Shown here piece by piece: positions 25,573 through 35,398 of a stretch of 64,000 bases of DNA (the first letter of the stretch is position 1; each line of letters starts with the position of its first letter). The notes under the pieces are model-generated. The model was not told where the DNA came from. It did not search any database and saw nothing but the letters and a program-made list of their open reading frames with translations. Origin of the DNA: Paraburkholderia sp. BL25I1N1 (GTDB lineage: Bacteria > Pseudomonadota > Gammaproteobacteria > Burkholderiales > Burkholderiaceae); assembly GCF_003002025.1 (NCBI RefSeq), contig NZ_PVZB01000001.1, positions 372,001-436,000 on the forward strand, written 5' to 3'. Position numbers and translations under genes: made by a program.

Positions 25573-26313
25573 ATGGAAACCATCGATCACGTACTGATTG
25601 TCGACGACGACCGCGGCATCCGCGAATTGCTGGCCGGTTATCTCGAGAAGAACGGCATGCGCGTGTCGCTCGCGGCGAACGGGCGCCAGATGCGCGCGGC
25701 GCTGGAGCAGGGCGCGCCCGATCTGATCGTGCTGGATCTGATGATGCCCGGCGAGGACGGTCTGGTGCTGTGCCGCGAACTGCGCGCCGGCAAATTCCGT
25801 GCTGTGCCGGTACTGATGCTGACGGCGCGCAACGAAGAGGCGGACCGCATCGTCGGACTGGAAATGGGCGCGGACGACTATCTGCCCAAGCCTTTCGCCG
25901 TGCGCGAGTTGCTCGCGCGCATTCGAGCCGTGCTGCGGCGCGCGCGCATGCTGCCGCCCGGCATGCAGGTGACGGAATCGGCGCCGATGCTGGCGTTCGG
26001 CGACTGGCGCCTCGACACCACCGCGCGTCATCTGCTGGACGCCGAAGGCACCATGGTCGCGCTGAGCGGCGCCGAGTACCGCTTGCTGCGCGTGTTTCTC
26101 GATCATCCGCAGCGGGTGCTCACGCGCGATCAACTGCTCAATCTCACGCAGGGCCGCCAGGCCGATCAGTTCGACCGTTCGATCGATCTGATGGTGAGCC
26201 GTCTGCGTCAACGCTTGCGCGATGTCGCGCGCGAGCCGCGTTACATCAAGACGCTGCGCAGCGAGGGTTACGTGTTTTCCGCGGCGGTGACGGCCATCGG
26301 GGATCCACAATGA
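25573..26313 (+). CDS. OmpR-family response regulator
   Basis: 246 residues: receiver domain (about 5-120) with acidic pocket D11-D12-D13, phosphorylation site D55 in VLDLMMPG, and K106 in LPKPF; then an OmpR-type winged helix (about 145-240, LSGAEYRLLRVFLDHPQRVLTRDQLL). I start at the ATG and not at the TTG just before it. The kinase gene overlaps its stop codon by 4 bp. The phased GATAC/GACAC sites upstream are its likely targets. Confidence 0.92.
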   Translation: METIDHVLIVDDDRGIRELLAGYLEKNGMRVSLAANGRQMRAALEQGAPDLIVLDLMMPGEDGLVLCRELRAGKFRAVPVLMLTARNEEADRIVGLEMGADDYLPKPFAVRELLARIRAVLRRARMLPPGMQVTESAPMLAFGDWRLDTTARHLLDAEGTMVALSGAEYRLLRVFLDHPQRVLTRDQLLNLTQGRQADQFDRSIDLMVSRLRQRLRDVAREPRYIKTLRSEGYVFSAAVTAIGDPQ

Positions 26314-27635
26314 ACCGCTGGTCCTGGCTGCACTGGCCGCGCACGCTGTTCGCGCGGCTCGCGCTGATTCTGTTCGTCGGCCTCGCGCTGGCGCAGACCT
26401 TGTCGTTCTGGCTCACGCTGACCGAGCGCGACCAGACCATGACCAACGTGATGATGGGTTACATCGAGCGCGAAGTGAGCAGCTCGGTGGCGTTGCTCGA
26501 TCATCTGCCGCCGAACGAACGCGCGCAGTGGCTGCCACGGCTCGCGCGGCGCAGCTACGAGTTCATCCTGGGTCCGGGCATAGCCGGCAGCCCGATCGAT
26601 GCGCATCTGTCCGAGCGTGTGGCGCAGTCCATCGCGGAGGGCATCGGCACGCGCTATCCGCTCACGGTGAACGCCGTTCCCGGCGACAAGGAACGCTTGC
26701 AGGTTCATCTGCAATTGAGCGACGGCACGCCGCTGACTATCGACATGCGCCCCATGTCGGGCGCGCCGTTGTCGCGCTGGCTGCCGCTCGTGCTGGCGTT
26801 GCAACTGGCGGTGCTCGTGGCGTGTTGCTGGCTGGCGGTGCGGCTCGCCACGCGTCCATTGCATCAGCTGGCGCTCGCGGCTGATACGCTCGGCCCGGAC
26901 TTGAAGGCGGCGCGCCTGCCGGAGGACGGGCCGTCGGAAGTGTCGCGCGCCGCGCGCGCCTTCAACGCGATGCAGGATCGCATCGCCACCTATATGACCG
27001 AACGCATGCAGATTCTGGCGGCGATTTCGCACGACCTGCAAACGCCGATCACACGCATGCGCCTGCGCGTCGACGTGATGGACGACGACGCGCAGGGCGC
27101 GAAGCTGCGCCAGGATCTGCAGGAAATGGAAAGCCTGGTGAAGGAGGGCGTGACGTACGCGCGCACGCTGCACGGTGCGACTGAAGTGCCGTGCCGCGTG
27201 GATCCCGACGCGCTGCTCGACAGTCTCGTCTGCGATTATGTCGACGCCGGCCAGGCGGTCAGCCTGGAAGGGCGGCTCGGCGATTCGCTGGTGACGCGTC
27301 CGCAAGCCTTGCGCCGCATACTCGGCAACCTGGTGGACAACGCGCTGAAATTCAGCGGCGCGGCCGAGATCACGGCGGCCAGTTTGCCGAGCGGAGAGAC
27401 GGCGATCGCCGTACTCGACCGCGGCCCCGGCATACCGGCGGAGTCGCTGGAAGCGGTGTTCGAGCCGTTCTACCGGCTCGAAGCGTCACGCAATCGCGAT
27501 ACCGGCGGCACGGGGCTGGGCCTCGCCATCGCGCGGCAACTGGCCATGGCAATGGAGGCGACCCTCACGCTGCACACCCGTTCCGGCGGCGGTCTGGAAG
27601 CGCGCTTGACGTTGAGGAACCTGCGCAACGCGTAG
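26310..27635 (+). CDS. Sensor histidine kinase, EnvZ-like
   Basis: 441 residues. Two membrane helices (about 14-37 and 155-177) flank a periplasmic sensor of about 115 residues. Then HAMP (about 178-232), the phospho-acceptor H241 in AAISHDLQTPITRMRLR, the N box NLVDNALKF, and ATP lid motifs DRGPGIP and GGTGLGLAIAR. Start ATG overlaps the regulator stop codon. It should phosphorylate the partner regulator in response to an unknown envelope signal. Confidence 0.92.
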   Translation: MNRWSWLHWPRTLFARLALILFVGLALAQTLSFWLTLTERDQTMTNVMMGYIEREVSSSVALLDHLPPNERAQWLPRLARRSYEFILGPGIAGSPIDAHLSERVAQSIAEGIGTRYPLTVNAVPGDKERLQVHLQLSDGTPLTIDMRPMSGAPLSRWLPLVLALQLAVLVACCWLAVRLATRPLHQLALAADTLGPDLKAARLPEDGPSEVSRAARAFNAMQDRIATYMTERMQILAAISHDLQTPITRMRLRVDVMDDDAQGAKLRQDLQEMESLVKEGVTYARTLHGATEVPCRVDPDALLDSLVCDYVDAGQAVSLEGRLGDSLVTRPQALRRILGNLVDNALKFSGAAEITAASLPSGETAIAVLDRGPGIPAESLEAVFEPFYRLEASRNRDTGGTGLGLAIARQLAMAMEATLTLHTRSGGGLEARLTLRNLRNA

Positions 27636-27665
27636 CGGCCGTCGCGAATCGCCAGGCGCCCGGCC

Positions 27666-29339
27666 TCAGCGGATCAGCGCCAGGTATTGATGCAGCGACT
27701 GAATCGCGGCCGCTCCTTCGCCGACCGCGGCGGCGACCCGCTTGACCGATCCGCTACGCACGTCGCCCACGGCGAAGATGCCGGGCCGGCTGGTCTCCAG
27801 ATAATGCGGCGGGCGGTCCGACGACCACTGCGGCATTGCATCGGGACCGGTGAGCACGAAGCCGTGTTTGTCGAGCGCGACGCAATCACCTAGCCAGCCG
27901 GTGCTCGGCTGCGCGCCGAGAAACAGGAACACATGGCGGATCGGTTTCTCCTCGATGTGGCCTTGATTGTCCCACTTGATCGATTCGAGTTGCGTCTCGC
28001 CGTTCAGTTCGACGATCTGCGTGCGCACATGAACGCTGATGTTCGCCGCGGCTTCGATGCGTCGGATCAGATAGTTCGACATGCTCGCGCTGAGTCCGTC
28101 GCCGCGAATCACGATATGCACGTGACGCGCGAATCCCGACAGGAACACCGCGGCCTGCCCAGCCGAATTTCCCCCACCGACGATGATCAATTCCTGGTTG
28201 TTGCAGAACGCGGCTTCCATATAGGTCGCGCTGTAGTAGATGCCGCTTCCCTCGAATTCTTCGAGACGCGGCAGCAGCGGTTTCCGATAGCGCGCGCCGG
28301 TCGCTATAACAACCGCGCTGGCATAGACGTGTTCGCCGTAATTGAGGCGCAGGTGAAAGGGCGGCGCGTTCTCACATTCGATGCCAAGTACTTCGATGGG
28401 TACGCCGACTTCCGCGCCGAACTTGCGGCATTGAGACAAGCCACGGCCGGCGAGCGCTTGCCCTGAAATGCCGGTAGGGAATCCGAAGTAATTTTCTATT
28501 TTCGAACTGGTGCCGGCCTGGCCGCCTGGCGCCTTGGTGTCGACCACCGCCACTCTCAGCCCTTCGGACGCCGCGTACACCGCGGCCGCGAGGCCTCCCG
28601 GTCCCGCGCCGACCACGACCACGTCGAACCGCTCGCCGTTCAGCCGGTCGGGGCTCAGGCCGATCGCATCGGCCACCGCGCGGTTGGTCGGCTGCTTCAG
28701 CACGTTGCCTTGCCCGGTGACGATCACCGGTATGTCGGCTTCGGTCGCGTCGTAACGCTCGAGCAGCCCTTTGGCTTCCTCGTGCTCGACGATATCGAAG
28801 TAGGCGAAAGGCTGCGCGTTGCGGCTCAGGAAATGCCGCAGCACGAGCGTACTCCACGAAGCCGAACTGCCGATCACCAGCGTGCCGCCGTGCTGATCCT
28901 GAATGAACGCGACGCGCCGCAGGATATAGGCGCGCATGATCGTTTCGCTCAACTCCGCTTCGGCGACGACGAGCGCCCGCAGCGATTCCTCGTCGATCAC
29001 GATCACTTCGCAATCGCTGGTGGCGCGTGCCGTCGCGACCGCGCCGCGGCCGGCGAGCGTTCCCACTTCGCCGGTGAAGCTGCCGGGGCCGTGCGTGCCG
29101 AGAACGTGGTGCTTGTCTCCAGCGCCTCGCGACGCTTCGATCGTGCCGGAGACGATGGTGAACATGGGAATGTGCCGTTCACCTTCAGTGAACAGAACGT
29201 CGCCTGCTTTCAGCCGCCGGCGTTCGCCATATCGTTCGAGCACCGCAAACTGCTTTTCATTGAGCCTTGGAAAAATCTGATGATGACGGCTGCCGCCCGC
29301 CACCAGGTCTTCGGGTCTGCTTGACGATTTATTGCCCAT
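27666..29339 (-). CDS. Thioredoxin-reductase-like flavoprotein with N-terminal cyclic-nucleotide domain
   Basis: 557 residues. Residues about 20-145 form a cyclic-nucleotide-binding domain (GSFTGEVGTLAGRGAVATA has the Gly-Glu and Arg of the phosphate cassette). Residues about 150-225 look like a thioredoxin fold without a CxxC pair. From about 235 onward there is a TrxB-type FAD/NADPH reductase: VVVVGAGPGGLAAAVYAASE, IVGGGNSAGQAAVFLS and FAVGDVRSGSVKRVAAAVGEG. The redox-active CxxC of real thioredoxin reductase is missing; only one Cys (GLSQCRKFG) is nearby, so electrons must go elsewhere. This three-part layout is a known but uncharacterised family. I place the start at the ATG before GNKSSSRPEDL; longer upstream sequence looks non-coding. 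Confidence 0.85.
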   Translation of the reverse strand: MGNKSSSRPEDLVAGGSRHHQIFPRLNEKQFAVLERYGERRRLKAGDVLFTEGERHIPMFTIVSGTIEASRGAGDKHHVLGTHGPGSFTGEVGTLAGRGAVATARATSDCEVIVIDEESLRALVVAEAELSETIMRAYILRRVAFIQDQHGGTLVIGSSASWSTLVLRHFLSRNAQPFAYFDIVEHEEAKGLLERYDATEADIPVIVTGQGNVLKQPTNRAVADAIGLSPDRLNGERFDVVVVGAGPGGLAAAVYAASEGLRVAVVDTKAPGGQAGTSSKIENYFGFPTGISGQALAGRGLSQCRKFGAEVGVPIEVLGIECENAPPFHLRLNYGEHVYASAVVIATGARYRKPLLPRLEEFEGSGIYYSATYMEAAFCNNQELIIVGGGNSAGQAAVFLSGFARHVHIVIRGDGLSASMSNYLIRRIEAAANISVHVRTQIVELNGETQLESIKWDNQGHIEEKPIRHVFLFLGAQPSTGWLGDCVALDKHGFVLTGPDAMPQWSSDRPPHYLETSRPGIFAVGDVRSGSVKRVAAAVGEGAAAIQSLHQYLALIR

Positions 29340-29655
29340 GGAGCGTTCCGAATGGAGGGCGCGTGTTGCGCGCCGGGGTGAACTCGCGGCCGGATGCCGC
29401 ATTGGCGCGAACGGTCCGAATGATCGGAGAGGACGGCGGACCGTCTTGTCCGCAGAGATTGTGCGCCTGAGTTTAGTGGTCGGTAAAGTGCGAAAAATAG
29501 GGGTGTGCCGCTTGCCAGCGGGCAGCTGCTCTCCATTTACATGCACGCTGCATGGTTTAACCACTGGGCCCGGAACGTTTCTTCATACCAAACACCAAGC
29601 TTTCATATCTGGCGAGGTACATTGTCGAGGAACGATTGTTCGGGGAGCAACACTC
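29340..29655. other. Divergent intergenic region
   Basis: 316 bp between the flavoprotein and the beta-propeller gene. It has a short inverted repeat, GCGGAC-cgtctt-GTCCGC (29436-29453), and an AT-richer right half that should carry the promoter of the secreted protein. I see no gene in it. Confidence 0.4.
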
Positions 29656-31572
29656 ATGATCAAGCATCGCGTCCTTGCCGCGCTTCTATGCGCGGCAACC
29701 TTCATGTTCGCGCCGCTCAGTTACGCGCAATACACCACCGACTGGCTGGGCAATACGTTCGGCACACTCGCCACGCATGTGGGCAACACCGCGCGTTCGC
29801 TGTGGGTCGCGCCCGAAGGCGTGATCTACACGGCTTCATTGTGGGACGAGAACGAGGGCGGCGTCGCGGTCTATCAGAACGGCCGGAGCCTCGGCTCGAT
29901 CGGCACGCACGCCAACTTCCAGGGCAGCGCGATTACCGGCGATGCCACGTCGATCTTTGTAGCGTTGCAATACAACAGGTCGTTCGGCAGCGGCTCGGTG
30001 GGGCGCTACAACCGCGCCACGCAGACGCGCGACCTGATCATTCCCGTCAGCGTGTGGACGTCGATACCGCATGCCGATGTCATCACCGGACTCGCAACTG
30101 CGGGCTCATTGCTGTATGCCAGCGACTTCTTCGGCAATCGCGTACGTGTCTTCACGACCGACGGCGTCTGGCAGCAGGACATCAAGGTATCGAGCCCCGG
30201 CGCGTTGGCGCTGGATAGCGTCGGCAATCTGTGGGTCGCTCAGCAGAGCGCGGGCACGATCGTCGAATTCAGTCCGGCCGGCGCGCTGCTCAATACGATT
30301 CAGATGCCGGCGGCGTCGCGGCCGTCCGCGTTGTATTTCGATGCCGCGTCCGGGCAACTCATGGTCGGCGACCAGGGGCCGGACATGAACATCAAGCGCT
30401 ATACGATCGCGGGCACGCCGACACTTGCCGGCACATTCGGCGTTCAGGGCGGCTATCTCGACACTACCAGCGGCATCAAAGGGCAGGTGGGCGACAAGCG
30501 CTTCACACGCGTGGCGGGCATCGGCAAGGACGCCGCCGGCAACCTGTATGTGCTGAACAATCCGTGGGGCGGCGGTTGGGACCTCGGCCGCAACGGCGCT
30601 ACCGACCTTCACGCGTACGACAGCGCCGGCAACCTCGAATGGAAATTACAGTCGCTCAACTTCGAAGCGATCGCCGCGCCGGACCCATCGACGGACGCGG
30701 CCTACTTCTATAGCGGCACGCACATTTACACCGGCACGGCGGGCGGCACCTTCGTCGCGAACACGGTCGATCCGTTCACGTATCCGTCCGATCCGCGCCT
30801 GAACATGAACGACACGCAACGCGGCCAACACTTCGGCCAGCTCGTCACGGTCGGTGGCAACCGGATTCTGGTGGCGTCCGGACAGAACCCGGGCATCTTC
30901 AACTTTTTTCATTTCAACCCGGCGAGCGGCTACATAGCGATTCCGGACGCGTCGATTCCGGGGACGGCGTTCAATACGAACCTGCAGGTCACGGGCGGCT
31001 TTTGCATCGACAGCCGGGGCGATGTGTGGGCCGGGCTGGACCGGACCAATCACATCTATCACTATCCGCTAAGTGGCTTCGAGGGCAATGGCAAGCCGTC
31101 ATGGGGACCGGCGGTTACGATTTCCATTCCGCAAAGCATCCGGCCGCTCACGCGCATCCTCTACCTTGCGGAGAGCGACACCATGATCCTCGCGCAGGGC
31201 ATTGCCGGCAGCTGGGACTGGACCGCCATGCAGTCGCGTATCGAGGTCTATCACGGCTGGAGCGCGGGCAACACCACGCGGCCCGATCCGGTGATCACGC
31301 TCACCAGTGCCAATCCCAAGTCGATCACGGCGGCGGGCAATTATCTGTTCGTCGGCTACGTGCACACGGTGCCCAATATCGACGTTTTCAATCTCACCAC
31401 CGGCCAGCTCGTTACCACGCTGATCAATTCGAGTCCCACGACCGTGGATGTCGGCAACGATGTCGATTCGATGTACGGCCTGCGCGCATATCTGAGGGCA
31501 GCGGGCGAGTATGTGATCACGAAAGACAACTACAACGGATCGAGCATCGTGGTGTATCGCTGGACGCCGTGA
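29656..31572 (+). CDS. Secreted NHL-repeat-like beta-propeller protein
   Basis: 638 residues with a signal peptide (cleavage near LSYAQ, residue 25). The rest is a series of beta-blade repeats such as ALALDSVGNLWVAQQSAGTI, VAGIGKDAAGNLYVLNNPWG and CIDSRGDVWAGLDRTNHIYH, with Gly- and Asn-rich turns; one or two propellers are likely. There is no catalytic motif I recognise. Such proteins bind surface polysaccharides or serve as scaffolds. GGGGAG precedes the ATG. No operon partner is evident. Confidence 0.75.
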   Translation: MIKHRVLAALLCAATFMFAPLSYAQYTTDWLGNTFGTLATHVGNTARSLWVAPEGVIYTASLWDENEGGVAVYQNGRSLGSIGTHANFQGSAITGDATSIFVALQYNRSFGSGSVGRYNRATQTRDLIIPVSVWTSIPHADVITGLATAGSLLYASDFFGNRVRVFTTDGVWQQDIKVSSPGALALDSVGNLWVAQQSAGTIVEFSPAGALLNTIQMPAASRPSALYFDAASGQLMVGDQGPDMNIKRYTIAGTPTLAGTFGVQGGYLDTTSGIKGQVGDKRFTRVAGIGKDAAGNLYVLNNPWGGGWDLGRNGATDLHAYDSAGNLEWKLQSLNFEAIAAPDPSTDAAYFYSGTHIYTGTAGGTFVANTVDPFTYPSDPRLNMNDTQRGQHFGQLVTVGGNRILVASGQNPGIFNFFHFNPASGYIAIPDASIPGTAFNTNLQVTGGFCIDSRGDVWAGLDRTNHIYHYPLSGFEGNGKPSWGPAVTISIPQSIRPLTRILYLAESDTMILAQGIAGSWDWTAMQSRIEVYHGWSAGNTTRPDPVITLTSANPKSITAAGNYLFVGYVHTVPNIDVFNLTTGQLVTTLINSSPTTVDVGNDVDSMYGLRAYLRAAGEYVITKDNYNGSSIVVYRWTP

Positions 31573-31665
31573 CGGCCGTGCGCATGGGCATGGGCATGGC
31601 ATGCCATGCCTATCGGATAAGATACGGCCCGCGCCGCAATTTTTCGAACACAGGGAGTGGTTTCA

Positions 31666-31998
31666 ATGATTCAACCGGGCAACGTATTCAAGGACAACCT
31701 CGCGCAGATGCCGGGTATTGACGGAATCGCGCGTATCGATCTGGTGGACGGCAAGGGCGCCGTGGTGGCCAGCATCGAGAACAAGCCGGGCAAGCAGGGA
31801 TCGCTCGCGGTGTACAACTATCTGCAGCAGACCTTCGGCGCGCTCGACGCCAAAGCGGCCGAGCATGGTCTCATCGTGTTCGCCGAGCACACGGCCGATG
31901 CGCGTCACCGTCCGGGCGCGCATCCCAACGTCGATATTCTGCTCGCGATTGCCGCGGGCGGAGAAGCCTTGCGGATCGATGTGATCGCCGCGGGCTGA
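31666..31998 (+). CDS. DUF2322 family protein
   Basis: 110 residues. The sequence MIQPGNVFKDNLAQMPGID, then IENKPGKQGSLAVYNYL and FAEHTADARHRPGAHPN, matches my memory of DUF2322, a short cytoplasmic family of unknown function in beta- and gamma-proteobacteria. AGGGAG lies before the ATG; an upstream GTG in frame would add three residues. Confidence 0.75.
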   Translation: MIQPGNVFKDNLAQMPGIDGIARIDLVDGKGAVVASIENKPGKQGSLAVYNYLQQTFGALDAKAAEHGLIVFAEHTADARHRPGAHPNVDILLAIAAGGEALRIDVIAAG

Positions 31999-32104
31999 AG
32001 TGGGTTGGGGATCATCGGTGCGGCGCTGCTGGACGAGCCGGTGCGCGCGGCCGTGCCGATCAGGCGACGCCGGCTGCATGCCGGCGTCGTCCATCAAGAC
32101 ACGC

Positions 32105-33106
32105 TCAGTTCAACCAGCCCTTGATCGCCTCCGACATCGTGGCGGTCGAAATGCCGTAGCGGTCGTGCAGTGTCGGCAACGCGCCGGCGTCGAGGAACGC
32201 ATCGGGCAGTCCCACTTGCCGGAAATGACACGCCACGCCCGCGCGCATCAGTTCGGCCGCGACCGCTTCGCCCAGACCGCCGATCACCGTATGGTTCTCG
32301 GCGACCACCACGAGACGTCCGGAGCGCTTCGCTTCGCGCACGATCGTTTCCGTGTCGAGTGGCTTGATCGTCGGCACATGCAGCACGGCGACGCCGATCC
32401 GGTCGCTTTCCAATGCCTTCGCCACTTCGAGTGCGCGCATGGTCATGATGCCCGACGAGATGACCAGTACTTCGGCGCCGTCGCGCAGCAGCTTGGCTTT
32501 GCCGAGTTCGAAGGTGTAGTCGTATTCGTCGAGTACGGCCGGCACATTGCCGCGCAGCAGGCGGGCATAGACAGGACCCTTATGCGCGGCGATCGCGGGC
32601 ACCATCTGCTCGATGTCGAGCGCGTCGCACGGGTCGATCACGGTCATGTTCGGCATGGCGCGCATTAAGGCGAGATCTTCCGCGGCCTGGTGGCTCGGAC
32701 CGTAGCCGGTCGTCAGGCCCGGCAGCGCGCAGACGATCTTCACGTCGAGATTGTCTTCGGCGATCGTCTGATGCATGAAGTCGTACGCGCGGCGCGTGGC
32801 GAATACCGCATACGTAGTGACGAAAGGCTGCGCGCCTTCATGCGCGAATCCCGATGCCGCGCCCATCAGCAATTGCTCGGCCATGCCCATCTGGTAGAAA
32901 CGCTCCGGAAACTCCTTCGCGAAGATGTGCAAGTCGGTGTATTTGCCGAGGTCCGCCGTCATGCCGATCACGTTCTGCTTTTGCCGCGCCAGTTCGACCA
33001 GCGCGTGGCCGAAGGGTGCGGACCGCGTGACCTGTCCTTCGCCCGCGATCGAGGCGATCATCGCGGAGGTCTTCAGGCGCGGTTTGCTCGCGGTTGCGTT
33101 GCTCAT
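32105..33106 (-). CDS. Transketolase, C-terminal subunit
   Basis: 333 residues holding the pyrimidine-binding and C-terminal domains of transketolase: MGMAEQLLMGAASGFAHEG, the LMRAMPNMTVIDPCDALDIE block and a final regulatory-like domain (VVVAENHTVIGGLGEAVA). The glutamate of GMAEQ activates thiamine diphosphate. Together with the N-terminal subunit it moves two-carbon units between ketoses and aldoses. Its start overlaps the partner's stop by 4 bp, so the subunits are made in equal amounts. Split transketolases usually belong to dedicated sugar pathways and not to the central pentose cycle. Confidence 0.9.
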   Translation of the reverse strand: MSNATASKPRLKTSAMIASIAGEGQVTRSAPFGHALVELARQKQNVIGMTADLGKYTDLHIFAKEFPERFYQMGMAEQLLMGAASGFAHEGAQPFVTTYAVFATRRAYDFMHQTIAEDNLDVKIVCALPGLTTGYGPSHQAAEDLALMRAMPNMTVIDPCDALDIEQMVPAIAAHKGPVYARLLRGNVPAVLDEYDYTFELGKAKLLRDGAEVLVISSGIMTMRALEVAKALESDRIGVAVLHVPTIKPLDTETIVREAKRSGRLVVVAENHTVIGGLGEAVAAELMRAGVACHFRQVGLPDAFLDAGALPTLHDRYGISTATMSEAIKGWLN

Positions 33107-33948
33107 GCTTGTCTCCCTTCTTTGAGTGCTTCCAGCGCCAATTGCCATTCATCGGCATCGACGCGGATAAAGTGGTTCTTCTCGCGTTGTTCCAGGAACG
33201 GCACGCCGCAGCCCATGCGCGTGTCGGCGACGATGATGCGCGGCTGCGCCTCAGGATGCGCGCGCGCCGCATCGAACGCGGCCGCCACCGCGGCGATATC
33301 GTTGCCGTCCACGCGTTGCGTGAACCAGCCGAACGACTCGAGTTTTTCGACGAGCGGCTCGAACGCCATGATTTGCGTCGACGGGCCATCGGCCTGCTGG
33401 TTGTTCACGTCGACCACGGCGATCAGGTTGTCGAGCTTCCAGTGACTCGCGGACATCAAGCCTTCCCAGATCGCGCCTTCGTCAAGTTCGCCGTCGGAGA
33501 ACAGCGTGTACACGAACGACTTCGATCCTTTGCGCTTCAATCCGAGGCAGCGGCCCACCGCGATCGTCAAGCCCTGGCCGAGCGAGCCGCCGGACATCTC
33601 CATGCCGGGCGTGTAGCTCGCCATGCCCGACATGGGCAGGCGGCTATCGTCGCTGCCGTAGGTTTCGAGTTCCTCGGCGGGCAGAATGCCGGCTTCGAAG
33701 AGCGCCGCATACAGCGCGATCGCGTAATGCCCGTTCGACAGCAGGAAGCGGTCGCGCTCTTCCCAATCGGGATCTTCCGGCCGGTAGCGCATCGCGCCGA
33801 AGTAAGCGACTGCGAGAACATCGGCGATGTCGAGCGCCTGACCGATATAACCCTGGCCCTGGACCTCACCCATCAACAATGCGTTTCTACGGATACGGTA
33901 TGCGTGTTCGGCAAGGGTTGCCGTCGGCACGCGTTCTGGACTGTTCAT
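33103..33948 (-). CDS. Transketolase, N-terminal subunit
   Basis: 281 residues forming the thiamine-diphosphate-binding half. The cofactor motif is present as SDGELDEGAIWEG through DVNN, with Ser in place of the first Gly of the usual GDG. SGGSLGQGLTIAVG and HYAIALYAALFEAG are typical of the subunit. GGAGACA precedes the ATG. It follows the MFS permease by 38 bp in the same operon, so the imported compound is probably funnelled to this enzyme. Confidence 0.9.
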   Translation of the reverse strand: MNSPERVPTATLAEHAYRIRRNALLMGEVQGQGYIGQALDIADVLAVAYFGAMRYRPEDPDWEERDRFLLSNGHYAIALYAALFEAGILPAEELETYGSDDSRLPMSGMASYTPGMEMSGGSLGQGLTIAVGRCLGLKRKGSKSFVYTLFSDGELDEGAIWEGLMSASHWKLDNLIAVVDVNNQQADGPSTQIMAFEPLVEKLESFGWFTQRVDGNDIAAVAAAFDAARAHPEAQPRIIVADTRMGCGVPFLEQREKNHFIRVDADEWQLALEALKEGRQA

Positions 33949-33986
33949 GTTGTCTCCTGTGATCAGTCGTAAAGAGTAAGAAGGGT

Positions 33987-35315
33987 TCAGCGGTTCACGG
34001 ACTTCGCGGGCACCAGAAACACGAGGCAGGCGCCGAACGTGACGGCCACCGAGATAAAGATCAGCCCGGCGGTCGATTTGCCTGTCAGGTCGTTGAGCCA
34101 GCCGACAATCGCCGGAGAAAAGAAGCCCGCAAGATTGGCGACGCAGTTCACCGCCGCGATCCCGGCTGCGGCCGACATGCCGCCGAGCAACGCGGTCGGC
34201 AACGACCAGAACTGTGAAGACGACGCGAGAATGCCGGCCGCGGCGATGCTCAGACAAACAATAGAGGCCGGCACACTGCCGATGGCCGGCAGCAGAATGA
34301 AGCCCGCTGCGGCGATCAGCATCGGAATCGCCAGATGCAGACGGCGTTCACGATGACGGTCCGCACTCATGCCGACCAGCGGCAGCGCGATGATGGCGCA
34401 CAGATAAGGAATCGCGGTGAACACGCCGATCCAGAGCGGATCGGCCACACCCGATTTGCGGATGATGGTCGGCAGCCAGAACGTCAGGCCATACTGGCCG
34501 AGCACCACGCAGAAGTAGATGGCCGCCATCAGCCACAAACGGCGGTCGCCGATGAACGATTTGACCGAGACGTGGGCGATCTTATGCGCGTTGTCGCCGG
34601 CCACGTTGCGGGCGAGCAGCGTCTTTTCGGAGTCCGTCAGCCACTTCGCTTTCGTGATGCCGTCGTCGAGATAGAGCAGGATTGCGACGCCGAGCACGAG
34701 CGAAGGCACGGCTTCCAGCAGGAACAACCACTTCCAGCCGGCCATGTTCATCGCGCCTTGCAGCGAGTGCATGATCCAGCCCGACAGCGGGCCGCCGATA
34801 ATGCCGGCCAGCGGAATCGCCATGAAGAACAGCGACAGCGCTTTGGCGCGGCGCGCAGCGGGAAACCAGTAAGTCAGGTAGAGAATCACACCGGGTGCGA
34901 AGCCCGCTTCCGCGACGCCGAGCAGAAAGCGCAGTACATAGAAGGTTGTAGGCGACTTCACGAAGATGAACGAAGCGGAGATCACCGCCCACGTCAGCAT
35001 GATTCGTGCAAGCCACTTGCGCGCGCCGACACGATGCAGCACCAGGTTGCTGGGCACCTCGAAGAGGAAATAGCCGAGAAAGAAAATTCCCGCGCCCATG
35101 CCATACACAGTTTCGCTGAAGCGCAGATCGTTGAGCATCTGCAGCTTCGCGAAGCCGACGTTGACGCGGTCGAGATAAGCGCCGAGATAACACAGCATCA
35201 GGAATGGGATCAGGCGACGACTGACTTTCGCGTAGGTCTTCGACTCGAAGCTTGTCGAGTCCGCTTGCGGCAGCACGTCGGCGGCAAGGGATGCCGCGGG
35301 GTATTTCGGTTTCAT
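33987..35315 (-). CDS. MFS transporter, anion:cation symporter family
   Basis: 442 residues with 12 predicted membrane segments. The opening LIPFLMLCYLGAYLDRVNVG and FFLGYFLFEVPSNLVLHRVG are hallmarks of the phthalate/tartrate/sugar-acid symporters, which take up carboxylated compounds with protons. It therefore probably imports a sugar acid or related carboxylate for the SDR and transketolase of this operon. The substrate is not readable. Confidence 0.88.
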   Translation of the reverse strand: MKPKYPAASLAADVLPQADSTSFESKTYAKVSRRLIPFLMLCYLGAYLDRVNVGFAKLQMLNDLRFSETVYGMGAGIFFLGYFLFEVPSNLVLHRVGARKWLARIMLTWAVISASFIFVKSPTTFYVLRFLLGVAEAGFAPGVILYLTYWFPAARRAKALSLFFMAIPLAGIIGGPLSGWIMHSLQGAMNMAGWKWLFLLEAVPSLVLGVAILLYLDDGITKAKWLTDSEKTLLARNVAGDNAHKIAHVSVKSFIGDRRLWLMAAIYFCVVLGQYGLTFWLPTIIRKSGVADPLWIGVFTAIPYLCAIIALPLVGMSADRHRERRLHLAIPMLIAAAGFILLPAIGSVPASIVCLSIAAAGILASSSQFWSLPTALLGGMSAAAGIAAVNCVANLAGFFSPAIVGWLNDLTGKSTAGLIFISVAVTFGACLVFLVPAKSVNR

Positions 35316-35398
35316 GTGCGTCTCCTTCCATGGCTCCGGGTTGGCCCGGATGCCGGTCATGTTGCCGCTCCTCGCGAGCAGCAACGCGTCGCTATCAA

